Source of the DNA: Pelomonas sp. CA6 | GTDB lineage: Bacteria; Pseudomonadota; Gammaproteobacteria; Burkholderiales; Burkholderiaceae_C | NCBI RefSeq assembly: GCF_022549225.1 | Contig: NZ_JAKZFD010000004.1 | Coordinates: forward strand, 186,001-250,000 | Direction: 5' to 3' | DNA length: 64,000 bases | In this document: piece by piece, positions 1 through 8,707 of the stretch | Layout of the letters: each line of letters begins with the position of its first letter | Position numbering within the stretch: the stretch's first letter is position 1 | Notes under the pieces: model-generated | What the model saw: only the letters and a program-made list of their open reading frames with translations | The model's database searches: none | What the model was told of the DNA's origin: nothing | Position numbers and translations under genes: made by a program

Positions 1-37
1 GGATCGCGGCCGCGCTGGCCAGGCAGTTCTTACGCAT
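1..37 (-). CDS. N-terminus of a probable SurA-type periplasmic chaperone (partial)
   Basis: An ATG at 37 opens a frame that runs off the window edge. Only about 12 codons are visible: Met-Arg-Lys-Asn-Cys, then an Ala-rich start, as at the beginning of a signal peptide. It begins 10 nt after the lptD stop on the same strand. In many beta- and gammaproteobacteria lptD is followed directly by surA, the outer-membrane-protein chaperone, so that is the likely identity. The assignment rests on position only; too little coding sequence is present to show a domain. Confidence 0.45.
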   Translation of the reverse strand, partial: MRKNCLASAAAI

Positions 38-47
38 CGACAGGAAT

Positions 48-2405
48 TCAGTCATTGGTGGCAAACACCGAACGCTCGGAACTCAGCGCGCGGTAACCGG
101 GAATATTGTCTCTCAAGACCTTCAGCGCATTGGAACCCACAGCCGACAGGCCCACCAGCTCCAGTTGCAGCATCAGGCGGGTGTTCGCCTCGGCACGACC
201 GGTGGACAGCCGCTCCACGCCCACGCGCAGGATCCAGCAGCCCGCGTCGTACTCGGCGCCGACGACGGAATCGGTGAGCCGCTTGTCGCGCAGGCTGTAC
301 TGCAGACGGCCCGCACCATACCAGGCTCCCTGGCAGGACGAACCGCCAGACGCCGCCTTGCGCTCGCGGCCGAACAACGGCCATTGCCAGGCCAGCTCGA
401 GCTGCTCGCTCTGCCCGCGCGCCAGCCGGTAGGACGCGCTGAGGCTGCGAAACGGCCCCGGCGAGTAGCGCGCGCGCAGCACGGTGCGCTCCAGCTTGCC
501 GCTGGAGGAATTCAGCTGCGCCGAGCTGTCCACCCACCAGGCGTCGTTCAGGTGCGCCGACGCCAGCAGCACCATGTCCGAGAGCTTGGATGTGAGCGGC
601 TTGCCGTCCGGCGTGACGCGCTGCTCGCGCAGCAGGTAGCGCTGCACCAGGCCCAGCCGCAGCTGCTCCTCGCCGCGCTCCTCCTCGATCCAGCGGGTGG
701 TGGCGCCAAAGGCCAGCATGTGCGTATCGGCGACCCGGTCCACGCCGGAGAACTGGTTCTCGGCGAAGACGGAGTCGAAGTTGTAGTCGCGCGCCGCGGC
801 GTCGAAGTTGGGCACCAGGTCCTGATTGCGGTACGCCGTGTTCAGGTACATCACGCGCGGCTCCAGGGTCTGGCGCATGGCCCGGCCCAGCAGGCGCGTG
901 TCGCGCTCCAACAGCCAGCCATGGTCGATGCTGAAGCTGGGGATGGTGCGGCTGATACTGCGCCGGCCGTCCGCCAGCGGCTGGTCCACACGGTAGCTGG
1001 CGGCATTGACCGAGATCTTGGGAATCAGCCACCAGGCGGCGCCGCTCATCGGCAGGCTGAGGTGCCCCAGCACATGGGCCCGCTCTCCGGTCTGGGTCTG
1101 GTCGCTCAGGCGGCCGCTGGGCAGGTCGAAGCGGTTGTACTCCAGTTCCACGCCGCCCTCGAGCCGGGTGCGGCGCCCCCAGGGCCGGTAGCCGGCCAGC
1201 ACCACGTCGTCGGCCTGGCTGTTCAGGCGCACGCCGATCTGCGGCGAGCGCTGGTAGGGCGAGGCGAACTGGGCGTCCGTGTCGGTGCCTTGCAGCGGCT
1301 GCCAGCGCTGCACGCGGGCATAGGTCTGCAGCTCGCCCCAGCCGAGCTGGAACTCGCGGTGGGTCTGGGCATCCAGGCTCAGCAGGCGCGGCGTGGGGCT
1401 GACCATGCGCCGGCGCAGGTCTTTCCAGTACTCGTCGTCGGACACGCGTTCGGACTTCAGCTCGTAGCGCCAGTCCATCAGCTGGCCCTTCAGGTCGGTG
1501 CGGAAGTCCCAGCGCGAGCGCCCCATCACGCGGTCGTTGGGCAGCATGGCCAGGTTGAGCTGGCCGGCGTGCTGGGGCTCCAGGTAGCGGAACTCGCCGT
1601 CCACGCCAGCGCCGCGGCGCGTGGTGATGAAGGGCGTGACGGTGGCGTCGCGGTTGGGCGCCATGCTCCAGTAGTAGGGCAGGCCCAGCTCGACACCGGT
1701 ACGGCTGTCCATGTTGAAGTTGGGCGGCAGCCAGCCCGATTTGGGCTGGTCACCGAGCGGGAAACTGAGCGCCGGCGCAGCCAGGATGGGCACGCCGTAG
1801 AAGCGCACCACGGCATCGGTGGCCACGCCCTCGCCGGCCTCGAAGTCCAGCTTCAGGCTGCGCGTGACGAGCTGCCAGGCCGGCGTCTCGCCAGGCTCGC
1901 GCGGCATGGGGCAGGTGCTGTAGGTCGCGGCGTCGGCGCGCAGGCGTTGCTCGCCGAGGAAGCTCAGGCGGGCAGCGCTGCCGCTGCCTCCGGTGGCCGA
2001 GAAGAAATAGGTAGGGCTGGTCAGCTCACCCTCGAAGCGGTCCACGAACAGCGTCAGCTCGGGGCCACGCAGCACCGAGCCGCCCTGGCTCAGCTCCACG
2101 CCGCCCTTGGCATGGGCGAGGTCCTTTGCGACGTCATAGCTCAGCGAATCGGCGCGCAGATTCAGGTCGCCATAGCGCAGCTGCACATTCCCGCGGGCCT
2201 GGGCGCTGCGGTCGACCTCGCTTTCGGCGCTGTCGGCGCTCAGCACCATGGCCGGGCGCCGCCCTTCGCTCTTCAGCGGCGCGAGCTGCTTGACGGGTTT
2301 GAGCTTCAGCGATTCGGCGGACTCCTGCGCACCAGCGGTCGCGCACAGGCTCAGCATCAGCAGGGCCGCCTGGCACAGCGGCGCGAGTCGGAAATGGGGG
2401 CTCAA
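48..2405 (-). CDS. lptD: LPS-assembly protein LptD
   Basis: Outer-membrane beta-barrel that inserts lipopolysaccharide into the outer leaflet, working with LptE at the end of the Lpt bridge. The 785-residue frame has a signal peptide (about 1-26, ending in an Ala-Gly-Ala-Gln type site), an OstA-type jellyroll domain (about 55-130) and a long C-terminal barrel. Cys165, Cys691 and Cys723 fit the pattern of one N-terminal and two C-terminal cysteines used for disulfides in the family. No in-frame ATG or GTG lies upstream before the stop near 2472, so the start is taken as the TTG at 2405, which begins directly with the signal peptide; no Shine-Dalgarno is visible. The next gene on the strand is probably surA; amgK is divergent. 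Identity is secure, the start less so. Confidence 0.95.
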   Translation of the reverse strand: MSPHFRLAPLCQAALLMLSLCATAGAQESAESLKLKPVKQLAPLKSEGRRPAMVLSADSAESEVDRSAQARGNVQLRYGDLNLRADSLSYDVAKDLAHAKGGVELSQGGSVLRGPELTLFVDRFEGELTSPTYFFSATGGSGSAARLSFLGEQRLRADAATYSTCPMPREPGETPAWQLVTRSLKLDFEAGEGVATDAVVRFYGVPILAAPALSFPLGDQPKSGWLPPNFNMDSRTGVELGLPYYWSMAPNRDATVTPFITTRRGAGVDGEFRYLEPQHAGQLNLAMLPNDRVMGRSRWDFRTDLKGQLMDWRYELKSERVSDDEYWKDLRRRMVSPTPRLLSLDAQTHREFQLGWGELQTYARVQRWQPLQGTDTDAQFASPYQRSPQIGVRLNSQADDVVLAGYRPWGRRTRLEGGVELEYNRFDLPSGRLSDQTQTGERAHVLGHLSLPMSGAAWWLIPKISVNAASYRVDQPLADGRRSISRTIPSFSIDHGWLLERDTRLLGRAMRQTLEPRVMYLNTAYRNQDLVPNFDAAARDYNFDSVFAENQFSGVDRVADTHMLAFGATTRWIEEERGEEQLRLGLVQRYLLREQRVTPDGKPLTSKLSDMVLLASAHLNDAWWVDSSAQLNSSSGKLERTVLRARYSPGPFRSLSASYRLARGQSEQLELAWQWPLFGRERKAASGGSSCQGAWYGAGRLQYSLRDKRLTDSVVGAEYDAGCWILRVGVERLSTGRAEANTRLMLQLELVGLSAVGSNALKVLRDNIPGYRALSSERSVFATND

Positions 2406-2591
2406 GGCGGTATCGGCAACGGCAGGTGCGGGAACGCACCCGCGAGGTCCGGGCGCAGCGGTTTGTAGAATTCATTATCCACGAGCCCATGCCCGCGCCA
2501 TGCAGGCATGCGGCCGTCAATGCAACGCCTTGTCGGGCTCATGATGCCGGGCTCCGGCCCACGCCCACCCTCCTGCCTTCGCCACCACCCG

Positions 2592-3677
2592 ATGAACTCT
2601 GCCGCCCCGGCCGCCCTCGCCCGTGAGCACCAGCTCCATGCCTGGCTCCAACCCCTGGCCGCCACCCATGGACTGCGGCTGTCCACGCTGGGCCTGGCCA
2701 GTGGCGACGCCAGCGTGCGCCGCTACTTCCGCGTCCAGACCGAAGGCGGCCCGTCGCTGATCGTGATGGACGATCCGGCCTCGCCCAACCAGATGGCGCC
2801 CTTCGTCACCGTCGGCGCGCAGATGGCCCGCTGCGGCCTGCATGTGCCGGTCCTGCATGCCGTGGACGCGGAGGCCGGCTTCGCGCTGATGGAGGACCTG
2901 GGCGAGCAGAGCTATCTGCGGGCCCTGCTGGACGCCCAGCGCCGCGAGGACCGCGCGCTGCCGGCGCGGCTCATGCGCGAAGCCAGCGTCGCGCTGCTGC
3001 AGTGGCAGCTGCTGGGCGACGCGAGCCAGCTGCCGGCCTATGACGAGGCCTTCGTGCGCCGCGAGCTGCAGATCTTCGTGGACTGGTGCGTGCAGGGCCT
3101 GTTCGGCCGCCAATGGAACGCGCAGCAGCAGGCCTGGTGGGAGCACACGGTGGCCCTGTTGGTGCGCAATGCGCTGGAGCAGCCCCAGGTGCCCATGCAC
3201 CGCGACTTCATGGTGCGCAACCTGATGGTGATGGCCGACGCGGACGGCCGCCCCGGCGTGCTGGACTTTCAGGACGCGGTCCGCGGCCCGGTGAGCTATG
3301 ACATGGGTTCGCTGCTGCGCGACGCCTTCATCTCCTGGGACGAGGAGGAGGAGCTGGACTGGGCGGTGCGCTACTGGGAAGGCCTGCGCATGAGCCGACT
3401 GCTGGGCGACGGCGACGCGGCGCATCCCATGGCGCAGGACTTCGGCCTGTTCTGGCGCGCGCTGGAATGGACGGTGCTGCAGCGCCAGCTCAAGATCATG
3501 GGCATCTTCAGCCGCCTGAAGCTGCGCGACGGCAAGCCAGCCTATGCCGAGGACCTGCCGCGCTTCTTCGCCTACACGATCAAGACGGCCAGCCGCTATG
3601 TGGAACTGGCCCCGCTGCTGCGCCTGCTGGAAGACCTGCAGCCGCAGTTCGTGCAGACCGGCTTCAGCCTGCGTTGA
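2592..3677 (+). CDS. amgK: Aminoglycoside-phosphotransferase-family sugar kinase, AmgK-like
   Basis: A kinase of the APH/choline-kinase fold. The closest family is AmgK, the anomeric N-acetylmuramate/N-acetylglucosamine 1-kinase of cell-wall recycling. The 361-residue product has the catalytic loop with His203-Arg-Asp and Asn210, followed by a DFQD motif in the place of DFG. In other proteobacteria amgK sits beside lptD and is followed by the uridylyltransferase murU; here the lptD neighbourhood is kept but a LysR gene follows convergently, overlapping by 14 bp. The ATG at 2592 is preferred over the ATG at 2508 because the upstream residues are Pro/Arg-rich and unlike the family. Family certain; substrate inferred from the lptD link. 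Confidence 0.8.
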   Translation: MNSAAPAALAREHQLHAWLQPLAATHGLRLSTLGLASGDASVRRYFRVQTEGGPSLIVMDDPASPNQMAPFVTVGAQMARCGLHVPVLHAVDAEAGFALMEDLGEQSYLRALLDAQRREDRALPARLMREASVALLQWQLLGDASQLPAYDEAFVRRELQIFVDWCVQGLFGRQWNAQQQAWWEHTVALLVRNALEQPQVPMHRDFMVRNLMVMADADGRPGVLDFQDAVRGPVSYDMGSLLRDAFISWDEEEELDWAVRYWEGLRMSRLLGDGDAAHPMAQDFGLFWRALEWTVLQRQLKIMGIFSRLKLRDGKPAYAEDLPRFFAYTIKTASRYVELAPLLRLLEDLQPQFVQTGFSLR

Positions 3678-4629
3678 GCGGCCCCGGCGTGGCGCTGGGG
3701 CAGCCGGCCGCCGCCAGCCAGGGGTCGCGGTCCTCGCCGCCGAAGACCTGGAGCAGGAAGTCCAGGAAGGCGCGCGTGCGCGCCGGCACGAACTTGCGCG
3801 TGGGCATCGCGGCCCAGATCGTGTAGTCGAACAGCCGCCATTCGGGCAGCACGCGCTCCAGCGCCCCCTCCATCAAGGCGTCGCCGATCACGAAGGACGG
3901 CAGGCCGGCGATGCCGAAGCCGTGCAGCGCCGCGGCGTACTTGGTGTCGATGGACGAGGTGGTCAGCGCGACGCGGCTGGGCGTGCCCTGGAAGTCCTCG
4001 CCGCCGGGCACGCAACTCTGGAACAGCAGGCCGCGCTGCAGCTGGGCCACCGGCGGCATCATGGTGTCGTGGGCCTTCAGGTCGCGCGGATGGCGCGGAC
4101 GGCCGCGCCGGTCCAGGTAATCGGGCGAGGCGCACATGATCACCTCGGTGCGCGCCAGACGGCGGGCGACGAACTCGCCATCCAGCGGCTGGCGGGTGGA
4201 CAGAATGGTCAGGTCGTAGGCCGCGTCCAGCATCTGCACCGGCCCCAGCGCATCCAGCTCCAGCGTCACATGCGGGTGCTGCTCGCGGAAGCGCGGCAGG
4301 TGCTTGGCCAGCTGGTGCACGGCGATAGCCGGCGGCAGCAGCACGCGCAGATGCCCGCGCGGCTCGTTGGTGGCGGCCGAGGCCAGGGCCTCGGCCTCCT
4401 CGATGTCGCTGAGGATGCGGCGCGCGCGCTCCAGATAGGCCTCGCCGACATCGGTGAGCGACAGCCGGCGCGTGCTGCGGTGGAGCAGCCGCGCGCCCAG
4501 ATGCTCCTCCAGCTCGCTGATCAGGCGGGTGACCACCGCGGGCGCCAGGTCCAGCGCGCGCGCCGCGCCGGCCAGACTGCCCTGGTCGATCACATGGCTG
4601 AACACGCGCATCGCGCGAACCTGGTCCAT
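3664..4629 (-). CDS. LysR-family transcriptional regulator
   Basis: A 321-residue LysR regulator. The N-terminal winged helix-turn-helix (about 1-60) has the usual Ser-Leu-Ala-Gly-Ala-Ala-Arg helix and a Leu-Leu-His-Arg-Ser-Thr-Arg segment; the rest is a periplasmic-binding-like effector domain (about 90-295). It resembles the one-component CrgA/DsdC-like group common in Burkholderiales. Its stop overlaps the end of the convergent amgK by 14 bp. The M20 peptidase gene ends only 25 bp upstream on the same strand, so the two may be co-transcribed. The target and effector cannot be read from the sequence. Confidence 0.9.
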   Translation of the reverse strand: MDQVRAMRVFSHVIDQGSLAGAARALDLAPAVVTRLISELEEHLGARLLHRSTRRLSLTDVGEAYLERARRILSDIEEAEALASAATNEPRGHLRVLLPPAIAVHQLAKHLPRFREQHPHVTLELDALGPVQMLDAAYDLTILSTRQPLDGEFVARRLARTEVIMCASPDYLDRRGRPRHPRDLKAHDTMMPPVAQLQRGLLFQSCVPGGEDFQGTPSRVALTTSSIDTKYAAALHGFGIAGLPSFVIGDALMEGALERVLPEWRLFDYTIWAAMPTRKFVPARTRAFLDFLLQVFGGEDRDPWLAAAGCPSATPGPLNAG

Positions 4630-4654
4630 GCCTGCGCTCCGCGACGGGGCCTGC

Positions 4655-6130
4655 TCAGGGGTGGGCGGCGATCACCTGCGCCACCGCGGCCGTCAGGCGC
4701 TTGCCATAGGGCACGTGCAGGAACTCGTTGGGACCATGGGCGTTGCTCTTGGGGCCCAGCACGCCGCAGACCATCATCTGCGCGGCCGGGAAGCCCTTCT
4801 GCAGCATGCTCATCAGCGGGATGGTGCCACCCTGGCCGATGTAGCCCACCGGCGCGCCAAAGTGCGCCTGGCTGGCCTCGTCCAGCACGCGGCTGAGCCA
4901 GGGCGCCAGGTCCGGCGTGTTCCAGCCCGTGGCGCCGAACGCGCCGGCACGGCCGTCGGGCACGAAGCTGACCTTGGCGTTGTAGGGCGCGTTGTCTTCC
5001 AGCAGGGCCTTCAGGCGCAGCGCGGCCTCGTTGCCATCCACCAGCGGCGGCAGGCGCAGCGAGAGCTTGAACGCGGTGTAGGGGCGCAGCACGTTGCCCG
5101 CATTCTTCAGCTCCGGGAAGCCGTCCACGCCGGTCACCGACAGCGTGGGCCGCCAGGTGCGGTTCAGCAGCACCTCGACCGGGTCGGTGGTGACCGGCAG
5201 CACCGGACCGCCATCGGCACCGCAGGCCCAGGGCAGGCGCTTGTACACCTCTTCCTTCAGGATGGCCGCGGTGGCCTGCGCCTGCTCCAGCCGCGCGCCG
5301 GGAATCTCGCAATGGAAGCTCTCGGGCAGCAGGCGGCCGGTCTTGGCGTCCTCCAGCCGGTCCAGCACCTGGCGCAGGATGCGGAAGGACGACGGCACGA
5401 CGCCGGAGCCGTCGCCAGAGTGGATGCCCTCGGTCAGCACCTCCACCTTCAGCACGCCGGAGACCATGCCGCGCAGCGAGGTAGTCAGCCACAGGCGGTC
5501 GTAGTCGCCGGCGCCCGAGTCCAGGCAGACGACCAGCGACACGTTGCCCAGGCGCGGCTTCAGCGCCTCGATGTAGGCCGGCAGGTCATAGGAGCCGGAT
5601 TCCTCGCAGGTTTCGATCAGGCCCACGCAGCGCGGGCGCGGCAAGCCCTGGCGGTCCAGCGCCATCAGCGCGGTCAGCGAGGCATAGATCGCATAGCCGT
5701 CGTCGGCGCCGCCGCGGCCATAGAGCTTGCCGTCCTCGTACTTGGGCGTCCACGGCCCCAGGTCGGCGCGCCAGCCGTTGAACTCGGGCTGCTTGTCCAG
5801 ATGGCCGTAGAGCAGCACGGTGTCGCCGCTGTCCGCCTTGGTCGCGGGCAGCTCGAAGAAGATCACCGGCGTGCGCCCTTCCAGGCGGATCACTTCCAGC
5901 GTCAGGCCGGGCATCTTCTTGCTCTCGACCCAGTCGGCCGCGTCGCGCACCACGCGGTCGATGTAGCCATGGCTGGCCCAGTCGGCGTCGAACATCGGGC
6001 TCTTGGCGGGAATGGCGATGTAGTCGGTCAGCTTGGGGACGATCTCCTCGTCCCAGACCTTCCCGGCAAAAGCGCCCAGGGCGCCCGCTTCATCGGCTTG
6101 CAGCGGCAACGACGGGTCACGTGCGTTCAT
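4655..6130 (-). CDS. M20-family metallopeptidase (carnosinase-like dipeptidase)
   Basis: Zinc-dependent cytosolic amidohydrolase/dipeptidase of clan MH. The 491-residue protein shows the metal ligands in order: His110 in a YGHLDKQP segment, the bridging Asp143 in GGADDG, the general base Glu176 and neighbour Glu177 in CEESGS, Asp204 in CLDSG, and His465 in an AHGPNE segment near the C-terminus. A lid/dimerisation domain lies at about 215-380. There is no signal peptide. The ATG at 6130 is chosen over an earlier one at 6145 because a GGAGAG Shine-Dalgarno lies 6 nt before it. It follows the hydrolase gene, but a terminator separates them. Peptide substrate unknown. Confidence 0.9.
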   Translation of the reverse strand: MNARDPSLPLQADEAGALGAFAGKVWDEEIVPKLTDYIAIPAKSPMFDADWASHGYIDRVVRDAADWVESKKMPGLTLEVIRLEGRTPVIFFELPATKADSGDTVLLYGHLDKQPEFNGWRADLGPWTPKYEDGKLYGRGGADDGYAIYASLTALMALDRQGLPRPRCVGLIETCEESGSYDLPAYIEALKPRLGNVSLVVCLDSGAGDYDRLWLTTSLRGMVSGVLKVEVLTEGIHSGDGSGVVPSSFRILRQVLDRLEDAKTGRLLPESFHCEIPGARLEQAQATAAILKEEVYKRLPWACGADGGPVLPVTTDPVEVLLNRTWRPTLSVTGVDGFPELKNAGNVLRPYTAFKLSLRLPPLVDGNEAALRLKALLEDNAPYNAKVSFVPDGRAGAFGATGWNTPDLAPWLSRVLDEASQAHFGAPVGYIGQGGTIPLMSMLQKGFPAAQMMVCGVLGPKSNAHGPNEFLHVPYGKRLTAAVAQVIAAHP

Positions 6131-6150
6131 CGAAGCTCTCCTCATGAGAA

Positions 6151-6195
6151 AACGAAGGACCGCCCCGGGTGCTCTCGCCCCTTGCGGGGCGGTCC
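6151..6195 (-). terminator. Rho-independent terminator after the alpha/beta hydrolase gene
   Basis: A perfect 10-bp inverted repeat (GGACCGCCCC at 6157-6166 with GGGGCGGTCC at 6186-6195) is followed on the minus strand by a T-rich run (TTCGTTTTCTC). It lies 63 bp past the hydrolase stop and just before the M20 peptidase start, so it should separate the two transcripts. Confidence 0.75.
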
Positions 6196-6257
6196 GGGCC
6201 GTGGTCCGGGCGTGAGGGGCGCATGCGCGGCCGGTTCAGCCGCGCGGAAAGACGATT

Positions 6258-7100
6258 TTAGAAGCGCGCGTCCAGCCATGCCCGCAGCCGGGTCAGCACC
6301 TGTTCGCGCTCCGGCTCGTTGAAGATCTCGTGGAACAAGGTTTCGAAGGCCTGGGCCTGCAGCTGCTGCGGCGGCAGCGCCTGCGCCAGCGTCGCGCTGC
6401 CGGCCGGGTTCACGCAGCGGTCCGCGCCGGCCCACATCAGCAGGGTGGGCACGGTCCAGCCGGGGGCGAGCCGCAGCACCTCTCGGCCCTCCTCGGCGAT
6501 CATCGCCGCCAGCGTGGCGCTGATGCGGTTGTGCACCAGCGGGTCGTCGACATAGGCGCGCACCACGGCCGCGCTGCGCGAGATCCACTCCGGCTTCAAC
6601 CCGTTGCCCACGGCCAGATGCGGCGCGACCTTGAGGCTGGTTGCCAGCAGGGCCTTCTGAAAGCCCGACAGCCCCGGATCCATGGCCGGCGAGCTGAGCA
6701 CCAGCCCGTCCACCGGCCGCGACCAGCGCGCGCCTTCCAGCGCTCCGGCGACGAAGCGCGCCGCGACCAGCCCGCCCATGCTGTGGCCGAGCAGGATCAG
6801 CGGGCCGTCCGCCAGCGGTTCGGCGCGCAAGGTGTCCACAACCAGGGCCAGGTCTTCCAGCATCGCGTGGCGCTGCGGCAGGTCGCCGCGCGGCCCCCCC
6901 GAGGCCCCATGGCCGCGGTGGTCATAGCCCACCACCGGCCAGCCCCATTCGTTGAGCCGGCCCGCCAGCGCCTCGTAGCGCCCCACATGTTCGCCCAGCC
7001 CGTGCACCAGCAGCACGGTCCCGCGCGTGGCCGTGCCCGCCGGGGGGCTCCATTGCCGCCAGTGCAGCGGCAGTCCGTCTTCAGTCTTGAGGCTGCGCAT
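6258..7100 (-). CDS. Alpha/beta hydrolase, monoacylglycerol-lipase-like
   Basis: A 280-residue serine hydrolase of the Hydrolase_4 (serine aminopeptidase S33/monoacylglycerol lipase) group. The oxyanion-hole strand HGLGEH (33-38) and the nucleophile elbow GHSMGG with Ser107 are clear; the triad is completed by Asp227 in a GADRCVNP segment and His257 near the C-terminus. The YDHRGHGAS motif after strand 4 is typical of lysophospholipases and monoglyceride lipases. No signal peptide is seen, so it acts in the cytosol. It stands alone between a divergent AstE-like gene and a terminator. The lipid or ester substrate is not known. Confidence 0.88.
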   Translation of the reverse strand: MRSLKTEDGLPLHWRQWSPPAGTATRGTVLLVHGLGEHVGRYEALAGRLNEWGWPVVGYDHRGHGASGGPRGDLPQRHAMLEDLALVVDTLRAEPLADGPLILLGHSMGGLVAARFVAGALEGARWSRPVDGLVLSSPAMDPGLSGFQKALLATSLKVAPHLAVGNGLKPEWISRSAAVVRAYVDDPLVHNRISATLAAMIAEEGREVLRLAPGWTVPTLLMWAGADRCVNPAGSATLAQALPPQQLQAQAFETLFHEIFNEPEREQVLTRLRAWLDARF

Positions 7101-7140
7101 GCGGCGCAGTGTAGGGGCTGCCCGCGCGCGTCCGGCTTGT

Positions 7141-7146
7141 CACAAT
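7141..7146 (+). promoter_or_regulatory. -10-like hexamer CACAAT just before the AstE-like gene
   Basis: CACAAT ends 7 nt before the ATG at 7154. Equivalent hexamers stand 6-10 nt before the starts of the LysR gene at 49015, the esterase at 30269 and argS. If used, the transcript would start at or next to the ATG. No clear -35 element. Confidence 0.4.
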
Positions 7147-7153
7147 CCCGGGC

Positions 7154-8110
7154 ATGCACACACCGCCAGACCTGCTGCCCCCCGACCTGTCGCCCCACGC
7201 CGCCGGCAACACCGGCACGCCCTATGTCCACCTGCTGGACAGCGGCCGGCCCGGCCCCACGGTGATGCTGCAGGCGCTGATGCACGGCAACGAGCTGTGC
7301 GGCGCGATCGCGCTGGACCGGCTGCTGCGGGAGCAGGTGGGCGCGCAGCTGCGCCGCGGTCGGCTGATCCTGGCCTTTGCCAACATCGAGGCCTTCCTGC
7401 GCTTTGACGCCGCCCATCCCTTCGATTCGCGCTGCGTGGACGAGGACATGAACCGCGTCTGGGCCGACGCGGTGTTGCAGGGCCCGCGCGACTCGCTGGA
7501 GCTGCGCCGCGCGCGTGCGCTGCTGCCCTTCGTCGAACAGGCCGACGTGCTGCTGGACCTGCACTCCATGCAGGAGGACGGCGCCCCGGCGCTGGCGATC
7601 TGCGGCACCCAGGACAAGAGCGCGGCACTGGCGCGCGCGCTGGGCCAGCCGGCCACGCTGATGGTGGACACCGGCCACGCGGCCGGGCTGCGCCTGATCG
7701 ACCGCCCGGGCTTCGCCGACCCGGCCAGCCCGCGCCAGGCCCTGCTGGTGGAATGTGGTGCGCACTGGGCGCGGGAATCGGCCGAGATGGCGTTCGACGT
7801 CTGCCTGCGCCTGCTCGCCCAGCAAGGCCTGGTGGACGCCGCGTGGGCGCAGGCCCGCCTGCCGCTGGCCGCGGCCACACAGCAGCGCCTGCTGCGGGTG
7901 ACGTCGGCCTGGACCGCGCAGAGCGAGGACTTCCGCTTCCTGCGGGACGTCCATCACCTGGACTGCATCCCCCGCGCCGGCACGCCGCTGGCCGAGGACG
8001 GCGGGCGCCTCCGCGCGACCCCGTTCGACGACTGCGTGCTGGTCATGCCCACGCAGCGGCCGCTCAAGGCCGGGCAGACGGCGGTGAGGCTGGGGCGCTT
8101 CGATCCCTGA
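7154..8110 (+). CDS. Succinylglutamate desuccinylase/aspartoacylase-family metallohydrolase
   Basis: A 318-residue zinc deacylase of the M14-like AstE/AspA family, which removes acyl groups from N-acyl amino acids. The zinc ligands are visible as HGNE (His44, Glu47) and His137 in a LDLHS segment. Arg101 in a DMNR motif matches the substrate-carboxylate-binding Arg of the family, and a VECGAHW segment (about 190-220) carries the usual catalytic Glu. No arginine-catabolism (ast) genes are nearby, so AstE proper is unlikely. It is divergent from the hydrolase and convergent with metW with only 12 bp between stops. Substrate unassigned. Confidence 0.85.
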   Translation: MHTPPDLLPPDLSPHAAGNTGTPYVHLLDSGRPGPTVMLQALMHGNELCGAIALDRLLREQVGAQLRRGRLILAFANIEAFLRFDAAHPFDSRCVDEDMNRVWADAVLQGPRDSLELRRARALLPFVEQADVLLDLHSMQEDGAPALAICGTQDKSAALARALGQPATLMVDTGHAAGLRLIDRPGFADPASPRQALLVECGAHWARESAEMAFDVCLRLLAQQGLVDAAWAQARLPLAAATQQRLLRVTSAWTAQSEDFRFLRDVHHLDCIPRAGTPLAEDGGRLRATPFDDCVLVMPTQRPLKAGQTAVRLGRFDP

Positions 8111-8122
8111 GCGCCCGGCCGC

Positions 8123-8707
8123 TCAGCCGCGGTCGAACTTGAAGACCGCCATGCTGGCCATCAGGTTGGGCAGGCGGCGCACCGCGCGGCCGGCCTGCAC
8201 GCCAAAGCTGTCCAGCACGCGCAGCCCGCACTTGCGTGCCAGCACCTCGAAGTCGGCATGGGTGCCGACACGGATGTTGGGCGTGTCATACCACTGGTAG
8301 GGCAGCACGCGGGTCACCGGCATGCGGCCGGTGAGCACCTGCAGCCGGTTGGGCCAGTGCGCGAAGTTGGGGAAGCTGACGATGCCGACCCGCCCCACGC
8401 GCGCGGTCTCGCGCAGCATGGCCTCGGTGTTGCGCAGGTGCTGCAGGGTCTCTAGCTGCAGCACGACGTCGAAGCTCTGGTCTTCGAAGATCGCCAGCCC
8501 CTCCTCCAGGTTCAGCTGGATCACGTTGACGCCGCGCTGCGCGCAGGCGAGCACGTTGGCATCGTCCAGCTCCACGCCATAGCCGGTGCAGCCCCGTTGC
8601 GTCTGCAGGTGGTGCAGCAGCTCGCCGCTGCCGCAGCCCAGGTCCAGCACGCGCGAGCCCGGGGGCACCAGCGCGGCGATCATCTCCATCACGGCACGGT
8701 CGCTCAT
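8123..8707 (-). CDS. metW: MetW, methyltransferase-like partner of MetX
   Basis: A 194-residue class I SAM-dependent methyltransferase-fold protein of the MetW family, with the SAM-binding motif [11 protein letters not shown] (about 21-31) and an [12 protein letters not shown] segment that marks MetW. It is encoded with MetX and is needed in several bacteria for full homoserine acyltransferase activity. Its ATG overlaps the metX stop in an ATGA arrangement, so translation is coupled and the two products are probably made in matched amounts. It would fall under the same SAM-II riboswitch as metX. Confidence 0.95.
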   Translation of the reverse strand: MSDRAVMEMIAALVPPGSRVLDLGCGSGELLHHLQTQRGCTGYGVELDDANVLACAQRGVNVIQLNLEEGLAIFEDQSFDVVLQLETLQHLRNTEAMLRETARVGRVGIVSFPNFAHWPNRLQVLTGRMPVTRVLPYQWYDTPNIRVGTHADFEVLARKCGLRVLDSFGVQAGRAVRRLPNLMASMAVFKFDRG

